A stretch of 64,000 nucleotides of DNA from Nereocystis luetkeana. Taxonomy: Eukaryota > Sar > Phaeophyceae > Laminariales > Laminariaceae. Below, piece by piece: positions 12,795-23,879 of the stretch (position 1 is the first letter of the stretch; each line of letters starts with the position of its first letter). The notes under the pieces were generated by a model that worked only from the letters and a program-made list of their open reading frames with translations, had not been told where the DNA came from and searched no databases. The DNA is taken from contig JARUPZ010000019.1 of assembly GCA_031213475.1 (NCBI GenBank), forward strand, positions 4,269,901 through 4,333,900, in the 5' to 3' direction. The translations under genes and the position numbers were made by a program.

Positions 12795-12990
12795 GTGTGT
12801 GTGTGTGTTCTTCACATTAAACCGTTCTTTCTACCCGTCGACATCCAGCACAACCAGTGTCCGTGCCGATTCTTCCATCCTAGAAGAGATACAAGTTCTG
12901 TGGTCACAAAGCTACGCCACAGAGATACTACGTTGCCACGTGTGCAGTGTGAACTGCAGTGGGCAATGCAAAGCCATGTCATCATACTAG
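12795..12990 (+). repeat. family D repeat, intact copy
   Basis: Starts TGTGTGTGTGTGTTCTTCAC at the microsatellite edge and runs to GCAATGCAAAGCC. Best reference copy of the family. Confidence 0.85.
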
Positions 12991-13185
12991 ATACGACAGG
13001 CACGACATACGCAATCTATGAAATAGTGAAACGAAAAGAAACAATCAAAGAGAAAACAAAACAAGGTAGACAAGTCGAAAAAGAAAAAGAAGAAAAATGA
13101 AAGCAAAATCTAAGAGAAACAATCTGTCGTGCCCCCCCCCCCGCAGGCGAGGTGGCCTACACTTGAAAAAGAACGAGCTGGAAAA
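12991..13185 (+). repeat. repeat block E, forward copy
   Basis: Purine-rich block complementary to 2580-2770, following D directly, so D+E is probably one element. Confidence 0.75.
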
Positions 13186-13571
13186 AAGAAGAAATAACAA
13201 AAGACACCACTGCTTGTGAACAGAGTAAGACAAAGAACCAAGGAGAAAGTAACAAGGAAAAATAACAAAGGGGAAATAACAGGCAGACCAAAGCCCAAAG
13301 CACCTTCTAGGTGGCGGCAGCAGCTTGTGGTACGAGTAGTATAGCCAGGTTCTCCCTGCTAATCCGCCTGGTACCTTGCTACCCAGACTGCCGTCTCCGC
13401 CCTGCGTTCGTCAACTATGCCCAGCCCCTTGGCGTCAGACAATACGAGCCGAGCAGAGCAGGTTCGTCTTCCAACCACGCCACACGGCTCCTTGAGTACG
13501 GCTTATCAATCAGAAAAGGAAGAGGAAGAGAAAAAATGAAATGAAAATCACGGAGAGTCAGCGCAAGAGAG

Positions 13572-13609
<38 letters not shown>

Positions 13610-13978
13610 AAAAGAGAAGACAAGGGAAGACCACGTTCGAGCCAGCTGCACCAGTTGGTAGCACTAGTAGTATGGTCATATTCTACTTCCTAGTCGACTT
13701 GGTGCCTTGCTACCCTGTCTGCCATCTCCTTCCTACTTTCGTCTACCGCCGTTTCCCTTCTACCCCTCCTGTTCCCCCCCCTCTCCGCATTCACTCGGTC
13801 GGGCTTTATGCCACTTCTCCTGTTGCCCCCTCCCCCCCCGTTCCTTTGGGCACCATCCACGGCGGATGCGCGGCGCTGTCTACTCATCTCAGCCTCAGCC
13901 TCGTGCCACCTCACCATGAACCGTTCGGCTGCTTCAAGGATCCCCCGGTACCACTTCCCCGCCTTTTTGGCTGCTGTA
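13186..13978. other. intergenic DNA with diverged duplication, no gene seen
   Basis: Two diverged copies of a roughly 100-bp phrase (about 13315-13415 and 13650-13745, sharing TACCTTGCTACCC/TGCCTTGCTACCC) flank an A-run of about 37 bases at 13571-13607. CTGGTACC occurs near 13368. Confidence 0.5.
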
Positions 13979-14078
13979 CATACATACATAGATACATACA
14001 TACATACATACATACATACATACATACATACATACATACATACATACATACATACATACATACATACATACATACATT
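13979..14078 (+). repeat. (CATA)n microsatellite
   Basis: About 25 units with one CATAGATA variant near its left edge. Confidence 0.95.
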
Positions 14079-14499
14079 CATACTGTAGCATCAGTGGGTT
14101 TCGACATGGATCACTCGGGATCACTCCGAAAAAGAGAACACCACGAAAACAGACAAAAAAGCCTACGCATAAAGTCTAACTCCCTCCTGTACGTACGTGC
14201 TTCCGACTTGCCAGATATTTACAGTTGCGTAGGTGCGTTTTTTTTTGGGCGTTGATACTATTAACAGATCTCTCGCCGGGTCCCTTGCGGACGTCCGTGC
14301 TCTGTGATGATTTCATCAAGAACCCTGCGCACTATATACTAGTATAATGTGGGAGAATACGGCGAGTACGTACGTAGAAGAAACACGCCAAAGAGCAATG
14401 ACAGCCTTTTTTTTGTGATGGTGGGGATTATGTTATCCCTTCACTAACAACAACGGTGCTACACTTAAAATCAAGCCAAGTAGGCAGATTCGTTTCGAC
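14079..14499. other. unique intergenic DNA, no gene seen
   Basis: No coding-like frame and no recognised repeat. Confidence 0.5.
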
Positions 14500-14607
14500 T
14501 ATTACGGGGGGCCATATTAAACACGACCTACGGTACACACACAAACCTACATATTTCGCTATTTTTACCAATAATATTTGGTCCTATTTACTATGGTCCC
14601 CCGTAGT
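14500..14607. mobile_element. family A MITE-like element, copy 5
   Basis: Reverse-type middle (CATATTTCGCTATTTTTACC); ends ATTACGGGGGGCCATA and CCCCCGTAGTA. Confidence 0.85.
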
Positions 14608-14725
14608 AGGTTACCGTAGAGTTGTCACAGTAACAGCTCTATAATAGGTATGATGGAGCTGCCACAAGAACAGCTCAGAAGTTATACTGTGGGCCACGGA
14701 GCGCATTGCACTATCGTGACAATCC

Positions 14726-14895
14726 TGCCCTTCCTGCCACTCGCCGAACACCTCACGGCACGTCCCGCTTGGCGCGAGCGATGTCTGCCTGGTCTGTGAA
14801 AACCTGACCTGCTCCGTCCCGGCATTGTAGGGATGCGAGGGTCTATGGTTATACGACCACGGCCATGCACGACATGAGAACACCCCCCACACACC
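14726..14895 (-). repeat. family B element, partial copy
   Basis: Starts in GCCACTCGCCGAACACC and ends at GGCCATGCACGACATGAG before a CCCA-rich tract. Confidence 0.8.
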
Positions 14896-14974
14896 CACCC
14901 ACCCACTCGCCCACCCCCCTCCCCCTACCTCAAAATCCACCGGTGATATCGCTAGAAATGTTTCGACATCTCGG

Positions 14975-15205
14975 GCGGATAGATCATCAACAGATAGATA
15001 ATATACAGATAGACCATATAGATAATATACAGATAGATAATTTAAAACATCCACAGATAGATCATGTAGAGCATCTACAGATAGATAATCCAGATCGTAT
15101 AGATCATCTACAGATAGGTCTTATAGGTCGCATATATCATCTACAAACATATCATCTAGATCATCTAGATCATCTACAGATAGATCATATAGGTCATGTA
15201 GGCCC
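14975..15205 (+). repeat. GATC-rich degenerate tandem repeat
   Basis: Loose iteration of phrases such as CATCTACAGATAGATCAT. Smaller patches occur near 15400, 17880, 18320 and 60545. Confidence 0.8.
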
Positions 15206-15832
15206 TAACCTGCCTACATGATACGTTGTGCAGGATCTGTATAGTACACATCCAACCCGGTGGAGACATGACGCGCGCTACAGGCAGTAGATCGTCAGCA
15301 GTTTTTTTTTTTTGTTCTGCCCCGGAGAGCGAGAGGAAACCCCTGTCCACACTTATTTCTCAAGTATCGTCAGCAGATTGCACAGCTCCAACCCAGCAGC
15401 GTGATCTAGATCATGCAGATCATACAGATCATGCATCTATCTGCCCGGAAAAATCAAGCTCACGAATTTTGGGAATCGATTATCTGTCCAGCATGACGCG
15501 TGGCGTGTTTTGCTGACGTCCTCCTCCTTCTCCTCCTCCTCCTCCTATTCTGCTTATTGCTTCAAGGCCCTACCCTCCGATACTTTAACGAAGCGCAGAG
15601 CGAGAGGGAGACTAAGAGAATGAAAAAATATTCGAAGCACGAGCACCGAAGACAGCAGAAACAAACCTGCAGTGGAGTAGAGAGATAGATGTCCTCTTCG
15701 TACTTACTTGCTCAATGAGTGTGATTGCGCGATGCTATCTGGAACCGCGGTGCTAAAACAAGGGCAGCCAAGAACGGGGCGCCGAATATATCACAGGAAA
15801 AAAAAAAACAGCATTCTCCTCAGTTATCTCCC
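15206..15832. other. intergenic DNA, no gene seen
   Basis: A T-run near 15301, a small GATCATGCAGATCAT patch at about 15407-15435 and a CTC-rich triplet run near 15520-15545. Confidence 0.5.
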
Positions 15833-15833
15833 T

Positions 15834-15942
15834 GTTAGGGAGGACTGTTGTTAATAGGACCTACGTTACACACAAAAAAATATATATTTACCTCTTTTTA
15901 CTAACAGTGTTTGGTCCTATTTACTATCGCCCCCCGTAATAG
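15834..15942. mobile_element. family A MITE-like element, copy 6
   Basis: Right end well kept (GCCCCCCGTAATA); left end diverged (TTAGGGAGGACTGTTG). Confidence 0.8.
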
Positions 15943-16027
15943 AACATGCATCATCATATCTGCCGTCATTACCCCTCGAAAAAAATTGCGAATAAACCGC
16001 AACAAACTCGGCAGTAACTCGTGTCAT

Positions 16028-16280
16028 GCATGGTCGTAGTCGTATGACCACAGACCCTCGCATCCTTGCAATGCCGGGACGGGGCACGACGGGTTTTCAC
16101 CGACCAGGCAGGCATTGATTGCGCCTAGCGCGAAAACGCCATGATGAGGTGTTGGGCGAGTCGCATGAAGGGTGAGCTGCATCCTACTAAGAACCGCTTG
16201 TGAGGCGGCCTTGCATATGGATGGCAGCTTTGAATGAATCGGGCGGGGGGAGGGGGAGGGGGGGGGGGGGGGGGTACACG
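16028..16280 (+). repeat. family B element, partial copy
   Basis: From CATGCATGGTCGTAGTCG to ATGGATGGCAGCTTTGAATG. Here the G-tract lies at the opposite end (16241-16275), so this copy was cut or inserted differently. Confidence 0.8.
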
Positions 16281-16917
16281 ATAAACTAAAAAAACACGTC
16301 GTACGGTGCCAGGTATTCTACCTACTATAGCACTTCGTACATAGTCTAAAAGGCTCAAACGGTCCCCAACGGCCCCAAAGGGCTAAAACATGACTCGCTT
16401 GATTTCACGACGTGCAGGCTCGAGCCGCCGTATCGGCAGATAACTACATTTCAATACTACGAGCGAAAGGAGATACCACCGACACCATTTTTCCACAGCA
16501 GCCTATAAAACTATACCAGTGCCAGGTAGGGCACGTGCCTTGCTTCCGAGCTGGGTGAGATGACGCCCTTGGAGATGCTTCAAGAGAAAGCCCAAAGAAC
16601 GCAGACCCGCTCGCGAATACGAAATCCGATCGAAAAATCTTCCGAAATAATCATTTTTCGAAAACAAGGAAACGGTCTGTCCCGAAGTAGAAGGAACGTT
16701 TGGACCAAAACTTTTTAAGCGCCGTTTCAACGAAAATGTTAATATACTTTGACCGTTCTTATATTTTGATACAGAGAGGCGTACCAAGTAAGTATATATG
16801 TATATAATATATATACTGGTATATTATATATATCTATGTATGTGTGTGCCTTCTACCAGGTGATAGCGACAACGGCCACAAACATCCACGCCACAGCTGC
16901 TACCCTGTCGCACACCT
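16281..16917. other. unique intergenic DNA, no gene seen
   Basis: Near matches to the micro-insertion word (GCCAGGTAT near 16309, GCCAGGTAG near 16520, TACCAGGTG near 16855) and a TA-rich stretch at 16790-16835. Confidence 0.5.
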
Positions 16918-17018
16918 ACTACGGGGGACCATAGTAAACAGGACCAAATAGTGTTAGTAAAAAAAGGTAAATATATATATATATATAGGTTTTTGTGTGT
17001 ACCGTAGGTCCTATTTGG
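16918..17018. mobile_element. family A element, copy 7, right end missing
   Basis: Left arm CTACGGGGGACCATAGTAAA is intact. The right arm stops after GGTCCTATTT, so the terminal 20 bp are gone. A TA microsatellite has expanded in its middle. Confidence 0.8.
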
Positions 17019-17386
17019 GTTTTTGTCCGTCATATAGGGGGACAAGGAGAACACGCTTGACAAAAATCGGCATCCTCTATTGTCCTTAATGTCGGACACT
17101 GCATACACAACCTCCAATCTACGACAGCAACCTAAAGAGGGGATAACTCTTTGGAGTTTTTTTTTTTAGTTGAAATGGCGCTTCACCGAAACGGCATCAT
17201 CGTCGTTGGATCTACTACTGCCCCTCCCACCGTAGAAGCCCAAGGCCTGCAGCGACAATATATACGCCAGAAGACCGGCCGGCCAGACGAGGAGGATATA
17301 GAAGTGTAGTTATTCCTTTGCTGTGTGTCGTGCTATTAAAAATCAAGACTTTTCGTTTTTTTCTTCATGTTTTTGGCGGCAGTATC

Positions 17387-17486
17387 NNNNNNNNNNNNNN
17401 NNNNNNNNNNNNNNNNNNNNNNNNNNNNNNNNNNNNNNNNNNNNNNNNNNNNNNNNNNNNNNNNNNNNNNNNNNNNNNNNNNNNNN
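17387..17486. other. assembly gap, exactly 100 N
   Basis: A fixed-length scaffold gap; the true missing length is unknown. It sits against an (AAAC)n tract, a plausible cause of the break. Confidence 0.99.
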
Positions 17487-17710
17487 CGAACGAAATAAAC
17501 AAACGAACAAACAAACAAACAAACAAACGAACACACGAACGAACAAACAAACAAACAAACAAACAAACAAACAAACGAACGAACAAACAAACAAACAAAC
17601 AAACAAACAAACAAACAAACAAACAAACGAAACAAACAAACAAACGGAATAAACAAACAAACGAAATAAACAAACAAACGAACAAACAAGACAAAACAAA
17701 ACAATACAAA
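17487..17710 (+). repeat. (AAAC)n microsatellite with AACG variants
   Basis: AAAC units with scattered AACG and AAAT variants from the gap edge onward. Confidence 0.95.
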
Positions 17711-18956
17711 ACAATAAGAATGTGCTTTCATGTGCCTTTCTTCTCCTTGCGGGGTAAAGCGCGAGGGTGAGTTTGTTTTTTTGCGACATTCGATGAGCAT
17801 CGAGATGAGCAGTGGCAATGGTTCACAGAAAAATCGGACAGATCGTCGATCCCCACAGTTCATGATCTGTAGATCTTTTCAGGGCAGATAGATCATCTAT
17901 CCCCGATGTTGCATGATCTGTATGATCTAGCTCATGTTGCAGGGTGGGAGCTTGCATGGTCCACGACATGTTTCCTGGGTCTTGGATATATATGTGCTGT
18001 AACGCAGATCCCCCTGCACAGCACTTCATCACACGGCATGATAGTGCGATGGTATCCCCTCTCCCCTGTTGCGGCATTGTGGTTTGTAGCAAGCGTCCCC
18101 TCATCATACCTGGCAGGCGTTATCGCACCTGCCTTTCTGATGAATGCCTCGCCCCTTCGTTCAGGCGTTATCTGGCGAGGCAAGCAGCAACTAATTCAAG
18201 AGCTTATAACATCGTCAAGTATCTCGTGTGAGTTACCAGAGCAGAGCCAAAGGCATCAACCTGCTAGCAGTAGTCGGTCCCTAGGTCCATACTGCCTTAC
18301 ACTTAACGGTAGGATTTAGATTATCTATCTGTAGGTAGATGATCTATCTGTAGATGATCTATATGTAAACGATCTTCCCGGGTTGTGGCAGCAACGCCTT
18401 GAATGAACCGGATGCGTAACGAAAAAAATAAATGAAGGCATGTACACACCGGGAGGGAGGGGAGAGTGAGGGAAAAGACACCTACCTGCCTGTGGTCCCG
18501 CGGCTTTTTTTCACCTTTTCCAGGGGGCTGTAAAAGTGAAAAGTGATGGGGTTTTGTTTTTATCAAAAGGAGAAAATAAAAAAGGCAGGATGAGAAGAAA
18601 AGAAAGACAAAACGCGTCAGCTTTTAGAGACGTCACCACCATGTGTCGGCGACGAAGTTGTCCGTGTGTCACAACGATGTGTCGTGAGATCCATCGGGGG
18701 GGGGGGGAGGGGGGCTGATACCAAACGCACTTCCAATCAGCATCATGGTCACCATCATCACCATCACGAGAACACACGATGACCGCCGTAAAAAGAGCCG
18801 TTGAGTTCATTCACAACACAGGGTTAGGTGCGATCATTTTTCAGCGCTCGTTTTTGTCGACGCTGGCAACGGTATGTAAGAGGGGTGCTAAAAGTCGGAC
18901 ACTAATTTTCTCGGAGAGGTCTCGATCGGATAAATCCGAAAACACCTTGCATTTGT
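17711..18956. other. intergenic DNA with SINE-body and GATC fragments, no gene seen
   Basis: A CATTCGATGAGCATCGAGA phrase near 17787 and AAATGAAGGCATGTAC near 18430 echo the SINE body. GATC-rich patches lie at 17840-17935 and 18318-18372. TACCTGGCA occurs near 18107. No convincing coding frame. Confidence 0.5.
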
Positions 18957-19053
18957 TATCCCTTTTAAGACCGCAGTCCCGTTTTGGGGGGACAAACTAT
19001 CTAGAATTTGAGTTGTTTGTCCCCAAGATGGGACTGCAGTCCTAAAGGGGTTA
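18957..19053. mobile_element. family C element
   Basis: Arms TTTTAAGACCGCAGTCCCG and GATGGGACTGCAGTCCTAAA. Confidence 0.8.
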
Positions 19054-19444
19054 AGCTTCCCGTTCTGGAAAGAAAAAAAAAACGAGTGCGAGCTCAACGG
19101 TCTTCTTTGCGGTGTTTCTGGGGACCTTTCTTGCGTTGTGATCGTTGTCATGAAGTTTATGCTGCCATGTGTATATTTATTTATATATATACAGCACCGC
19201 GTACGATCGAAGCAATCACACACCAAAGCTTGCTTGCGCAAATGCGAAAATGAGTTTTGAGGGGGGAGGGGGGGGGGGAATCGCTTCGATCTTTCACGAG
19301 CATGAGTGGAGTGCTTTTTTTTTTACCGTTCTTAATTTTGTTTGCTTTAATTGATTGATTTGTTTTTCTTCAAATACAGAAACGTCTCGTACTACTGCTG
19401 TAGGTACCACAATTAATTGTTTCACGCCCCACTAATACTGCTAC
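19054..19444. other. unique intergenic DNA, no gene seen
   Basis: A G-run near 19260-19278 and AT-rich sequence. Confidence 0.5.
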
Positions 19445-19566
19445 TATTACGGGGGACCATAGTTAATAGACCTATGGTATACTTAAAAACCTACCTGGTA
19501 TATATTTAACCATTTTTACCAACAATATTTGGTCCTACCAGGTATTAACTATGGTCCCCCGTAATA
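19445..19566. mobile_element. family A element, copy 8, with two micro-insertions
   Basis: Against the clean copy at 57437-57545 it has two extra 7-bp blocks: CCTGGTA after a TA at 19492-19500, and its complement-type CCAGGTA at 19536-19544. Remove them and the copies align without gaps at those places. Confidence 0.9.
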
Positions 19567-19574
19567 ACTGCTGT

Positions 19575-19597
19575 TACCTGGTACCTGGTACCTGGTA
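19575..19597 (+). repeat. TA(CCTGGTA)3 array
   Basis: Three overlapping TACCTGGTA words at 7-bp spacing, just outside family A copy 8. Confidence 0.95.
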
Positions 19598-19632
19598 CGT
19601 TTTATTGTTCTTCTTATTGTTGGGTGTTGCCA

Positions 19633-19742
19633 TTATTACGGGGGGTCATAGTTAATAGGACCTATGGTATACGTAAAAAACCTATATATTGATCATTTTT
19701 ACTAACAATATTTGGTCCTATTAACTATGGTCCCCCGTAATA
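19633..19742. mobile_element. family A element, copy 9
   Basis: Intact ends TATTACGGGGGGTCATAG and TCCCCCGTAATA. Together with its right flank it looks like a segmental duplication of copy 8, because the flank CTGCTGTTACCTGGTACC recurs. Confidence 0.9.
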
Positions 19743-19750
19743 ACTGCTGT

Positions 19751-19766
19751 TACCTGGTACCTGGTA
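19751..19766 (+). repeat. TA(CCTGGTA)2 array
   Basis: Same flank as 19575-19597 but two units instead of three. Confidence 0.95.
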
Positions 19767-20115
19767 CGTTTTATTGTTCTTCTTATTATTATTTCTCTTG
19801 CCATCCGACAATGTGCAGCATGGTCTTCAACATGGATCACTCATAACTTTCCCGAAAGAAGAAAGCCTCGGAAACAAAAGGAAACCCATGCACCAAGTCT
19901 ACCTCCCTTCTTATTGTTGGGTGTTACCATTATTAATAACAGCAGGAGCTTTTCAACGTTGATCACCCGCAAAACATTAACATTCTCCCAAAAAAGTAAG
20001 AAAAGCCTACTGCTGAACGCTGGTTATACTTGGCCCCAGTGGCTTATGGTGTGCACTCATATGGGGGAAGGGGTGGGTGGGAGGGCACAGAAAGAGACAA
20101 ACACGCAAACTTCTA
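19767..20115. other. intergenic DNA, no gene seen
   Basis: Unique sequence with a repeated TTCTTATTGTTGGGTGTT phrase (19610 and 19908). Confidence 0.5.
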
Positions 20116-20350
20116 GCCCATGTATATCTCCAGTATCGTGCTGTCGTCGCAAGACCACATGTATGTATGCACACCCTCGCATGCCTACAGTGCCGGGACG
20201 GAGTGTACGTCGGGTTTTCACCGACCACCAGGCAAACTGACATTGAGTAGGTTGCTTGTTGCAAATCTTCCATCAAACTGGCGAAGCGCCGTTAGGCGTT
20301 TCCGCGATAGAGACGTATGGAAGGGTGAGCTGCACATCGTGATAAAAGAT
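20116..20350 (+). repeat. family B element, degenerate copy
   Basis: Shares CCTCGCATGCCTACAGTGCC and GAAGGGTGAGCTGCA with the family; the middle is poorly kept. Confidence 0.65.
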
Positions 20351-20489
20351 TAAAAGAAAAGCTGACTGCCATACACATAGCTCAGTGGGTTTTAGTGGGG
20401 GTGGACATCTAACGGAGGGGGAAGGGGTACTCATGTCATGCATGGCCGTTCAAGAGCCGGGGGTGTGTGCGTGTGTGTGTGCTGGGTAT

Positions 20490-20720
20490 CATGCATGGCC
20501 GTAGTCATCTGACCATAGACTCTGGATTCCCTACAATGCCGGGACGGAACCAGGCAGGACACCGCAAGTAGCAACCAAGCGCGCAGTGAAACGTGAGGCG
20601 TTCGGCGAGTCGCCTGAAGGGTGAGCTGCATCCCTACTAAGAATCGCTTCTGGGAGGGGAACTTCCTTGCATATGGGTGACAGCTTCAATGAGTAAGAGC
20701 GCGCGGGGCGGGGCGGGCGG
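20490..20720 (+). repeat. family B element, partial copy
   Basis: From CATGCATGGCCGTAGTCA to GACAGCTTCAATGAG. It runs into the G-tract that heads the next copy. Confidence 0.8.
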
Positions 20721-20734
20721 GGGGGCGGGCGGGG

Positions 20735-21240
20735 GGGGAGGTGTACTCGATAGGAGAGATGTACTCGATTTCATGCATGGCCGCAGTCGTATGGCCATAG
20801 ACCCTCGCATCCCTACAGTGCCGGGACGGAGCATGTCGGGTTTTCACCGACTAGGCAGAGATTGCTTGCACCAAGCGCGAAGCGCCGTGAGGTGTCTGGC
20901 GAGTCGCATGAAGGGTGAGCTGCATCCTACTAAGAACCGCTTTTGAGGCGGACCTGCATATGGATGACAGCTTCAACGATTTAATTTTATTTCCGGTGTA
21001 GGCACTTCCAGAGACAGCAATGGGAATACTATGTAACTGCCTCTTGGGTGCCTTACCTTGAACACTACGTGATACGATCATTCCCACTTGTGCAGAGCAA
21101 AGGTTCTTTACCTCGCACAAGTGATCTAGCTCGACAACTAGTTGTGGGCGACCGCCCAAAAAAAAAACGGTACCCTGGTTGTCTAGCGCACGTAGTGAGC
21201 GGCATGTTTTACAGTGTCGTTGCCAACCGACACCAACCCA
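20735..21240 (+). repeat. family B element, full-length copy
   Basis: About 505 bp from a G-tract and TGTACTCGATAGGAGAG to TTGCCAACCGACACCAACCC. Its complementary strand holds a frame (about 20960-21159) that is also open and similar in sequence in the copy at 58.8-59.4 kb (residues GRPQLVVELD, MIVSRSVQGKAPKRQL and IPIAVSG). I do not recognise the protein. Confidence 0.85.
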
Positions 21241-21243
21241 ACC

Positions 21244-21510
21244 TATCGCCCCGGTGGTTCAAGCGGTTAACCTCGTTCTACTTGTTTTGAGTCCTGGGTT
21301 CGAGCCCCAGGTGGGTCGGACTTTGACTTTATTTGCAAAAATAAAAAATAAAAAAAGGATTCAATTGTTGAGAGCGCCTTGCAGCGTGGGGTAGGCACAA
21401 TTCGATGCGAGTCGACGAGGGAAGAAAAGGCTGAAATCTTCTCGCGATAAAAATGAAGGCACGTACCGTAGCGGGAAGGGGGGAGAAGAGCCTGCTATGT
21501 GACCCCGGAT
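21244..21510 (+). repeat. tRNA-derived SINE, copy 3
   Basis: Head with GGTGGTTCAAGCGG (A-box-like) and GGGTTCGAGCCCCAGG (B box with a paired T-arm), then a body with GATGCGAGTCGACGAGG and AAATGAAGGCACGTACC resembling 10319-10620. The acceptor arm does not pair well, so it is not called a tRNA. Confidence 0.55.
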
Positions 21511-21695
21511 CTGAGTTACGAGTGGGAAGGAGAGAGAGAAGAAGATGTGCGAAGATAATGAATGGGATGAGCAATATATATATATATATATATATATACA
21601 AGTAGGGGGTGGGCGGGGGGGGGGGGGGCAGGTAGAAAAGGAGAGAAGAGGGAAAGGTTCACACCATGCACATGTTGTTGGCTTTTTCCGTCCAG

Positions 21696-21952
21696 CCCAG
21701 GGAGAGGGCCGGCCGCCCGAACGTCCGCACGCGCGCCCGGACAATCCCCATGCCCATGAGGTTCCTCGCTCCGAGAGCACCCCAGCGAGTGAGCGTCGAG
21801 GGTGTTGGTCGGCTGCGCGGCATAGTCAAGGAAAGGCGACGTCACCTTCCCGTTTTTGTTTCTCCGGACGAGCTCGCGTTCCGTAGCGCTCAGGATTCCC
21901 TGCCGGGTTTTACATACCACCGAACAACAATAGTAAAGAATACCAGTACCGG
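21696..21952 (+). CDS. possible exon of an unknown protein
   Basis: An open frame with mostly G/C third positions (85 codons) sits between a pyrimidine-rich acceptor (TTTTTCCGTCCAG) and a strong donor (CGG|GTAAGG). The predicted piece is basic and contains RTIPMPMRFLAPRAPQR and DELAFRSAQDSLPGF. No family is recognised and no joining exon was found. The complementary strand also has partly coding-like frames but needs a frameshift, so the plus strand is preferred. Confidence 0.3.
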
Positions 21953-22045
21953 GTAAGGGAGGAACGGAGGCGGACGGGGTGGGGGGTGGGAGAGCGGGGG
22001 GGGGGGGGAGGGGGGGGGGGCGGAGGGAAAACGGGGGGGGGGGGG

Positions 22046-22100
22046 GAGGGGCGTACGCATTTGTTGCTCGCCTTAGGTAGTCATTTAGTCATTGACCCAC
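22046..22100 (-). repeat. LINE 3'-tail fragment
   Basis: GCGTACGCATTTGTTGCTCG and TCATTTAGTCATTGACC next to a G-tract match, in reverse, the tail that ends the LINE relic at 57.8 kb. Confidence 0.55.
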
Positions 22101-22197
22101 ATCAGCATCAGCACCAGTTTTGAGGGCATAGAGCATCCGTTCTTACTCCTGATGGCAACACCTCCAACGTTTGCGCGGGGGGCGGGGGGGGGGGAGG

Positions 22198-22698
<501 letters not shown>

Positions 22699-22808
22699 TA
22701 TTACGGGGGACCATACTAAATAGGGACCTACGGTACACACAAAAACTTACATATTTCGTTATTTTTACGAACAATATTTGGTTCTATTTACTATGGTCCC
22801 CCGTAGTA
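22699..22808. mobile_element. family A element, copy 10
   Basis: TATTACGGGGGACCATAC on the left, ATGGTCCCCCGTAGTA on the right. Confidence 0.9.
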
Positions 22809-23041
22809 ACAAAACTATCCTTACCTCTCGAGGCGCCTATAGGTAGTTTACACCTGGTACCATTATGTAGTAAGGACATTTGACGCAACGGGTCCTGTGA
22901 TGATTCGACGATAACTGGACACCGCAACACTGCTGCGAACGAAAATAAGGGTCAAAGCGCGAAATCGAAAACCGCCCCCATGTTATTGATCTCCATCGCA
23001 CGCGGGTCGTTCGTCGGTCTGACGCAAAAAAAAAAAAAACT

Positions 23042-23226
23042 TGAGTCCAACCTTTCTGTTTCCCGCGAACGGGGAAACAAAGAGAGGAATGATCGAGCAC
23101 CTGGAGAGCCAAGAAGGTGTCGGCCATGTCGAAGGGTAGCGAGAGGACGGGCTTCTTCCGAAATGTGTCGGTGGTGCGCGAGAAGAACCCTCGCAGCTGG
23201 TACGTGTCCGCCTTTTTGTTTTGGTT
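23042..23226 (-). CDS. coding-like island, strand uncertain
   Basis: On the minus strand an open frame with strongly G/C-ending codons reads ADTYQLRGFFSRTTDTF and continues to LALQVLDHSSLCFPVRG. The plus strand has a competing open frame around 23110-23270 (SERTGFFRNVSVVREKNP). Splice sites are only moderate either way and no domain is recognised. It may be an exon of the same gene as 24516-24704, or a decayed fragment. Confidence 0.2.
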
Positions 23227-23260
23227 GCGCGCGCCCCAAATCAGACATCGTCACGAAAAA

Positions 23261-23490
23261 TCGGGGGAGGGGGGGGGGGAGGCGAGCGGGGGGGGGGGGG
23301 GGGGGGGGGGAGGGGGGGGGAGGGGGGGGGAGGGGGGGGGGGGGGGGGGGAGGGGGGGGGAGGGGGGGGGAGGGGAGGGGGGGGGAGGGGGGGGGAGGGG
23401 AGGGGGGGGGAGGGGAGGGGGGGGGAGGGGGGGGGAGGGGGGAGGGGGTGAGGGGGGGGGAGGGGGGGAGGGTGAGGGGGTGAGGGGGTG
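23261..23490 (+). repeat. G-run tract with periodic A
   Basis: About 230 bp of G-runs mostly 4 to 9 long, separated by single A. Strongly G-quadruplex-prone. It leads into a family B fragment. Confidence 0.97.
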
Positions 23491-23495
23491 AAGTC

Positions 23496-23625
23496 ATTGG
23501 CATGCATGGCCGTAGCCGTATGGCTATATAAACCCTCGCATCCCTATAATGCCGGGACGGAGAACGTGGGGTTATCACGGACCAGGAAGACATTGGTTAC
23601 TTGCACCACGCTGGCGACATGCCTT
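23496..23625 (+). repeat. family B element, partial copy
   Basis: GCATGCATGGCCGTAGCCG to ACATTGGTTACTTGCACC, directly after the G-tract. Confidence 0.8.
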
Positions 23626-23808
23626 ATTTGGTGGTCCCTCATCGGTTGGGGATTTATTGCCGTCGGTCGCCAGCGAAAAAAAGGCCGGCAACTAGAGCCA
23701 TGATGCAATATGGCATTCAGGCATCGCATTGCCCTGTCGCAGCTCGCATCCAGCCCGCGCTGCTGGTGTGCCGTATATGTCGTTTTGTGCTGGTCGTGTC
23801 CGGTACGA

Positions 23809-23862
23809 TAGCATGGCATGGCATGGCATGGCATGGCATGGCATGGCATGGCATGGCATGGC
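23809..23862 (+). repeat. (CATGG)n pentanucleotide repeat
   Basis: About ten perfect units. Confidence 0.95.
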
Positions 23863-23879
23863 TTCATCACATTGTCTAC

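Noticed and set aside
11793-12990. Frames of 267-371 codons with Tyr/Ile/His/Thr or Met/Tyr/Val/Cys repeats
   Set aside because: Produced by the (CATA)n array; no unique coding sequence.
17318-17863. Frames crossing the N block
   Set aside because: They span unknown bases and an (AAAC)n microsatellite.
21244-21320. Functional tRNA gene
   Set aside because: A and B boxes are present but the acceptor stem does not pair and the element has a SINE body.
22952-23593. Pro-rich and Gly-rich frames of up to 213 codons
   Set aside because: Mostly translation of the G-run tract; only the short unique part near 23.1 kb is kept as a weak candidate.
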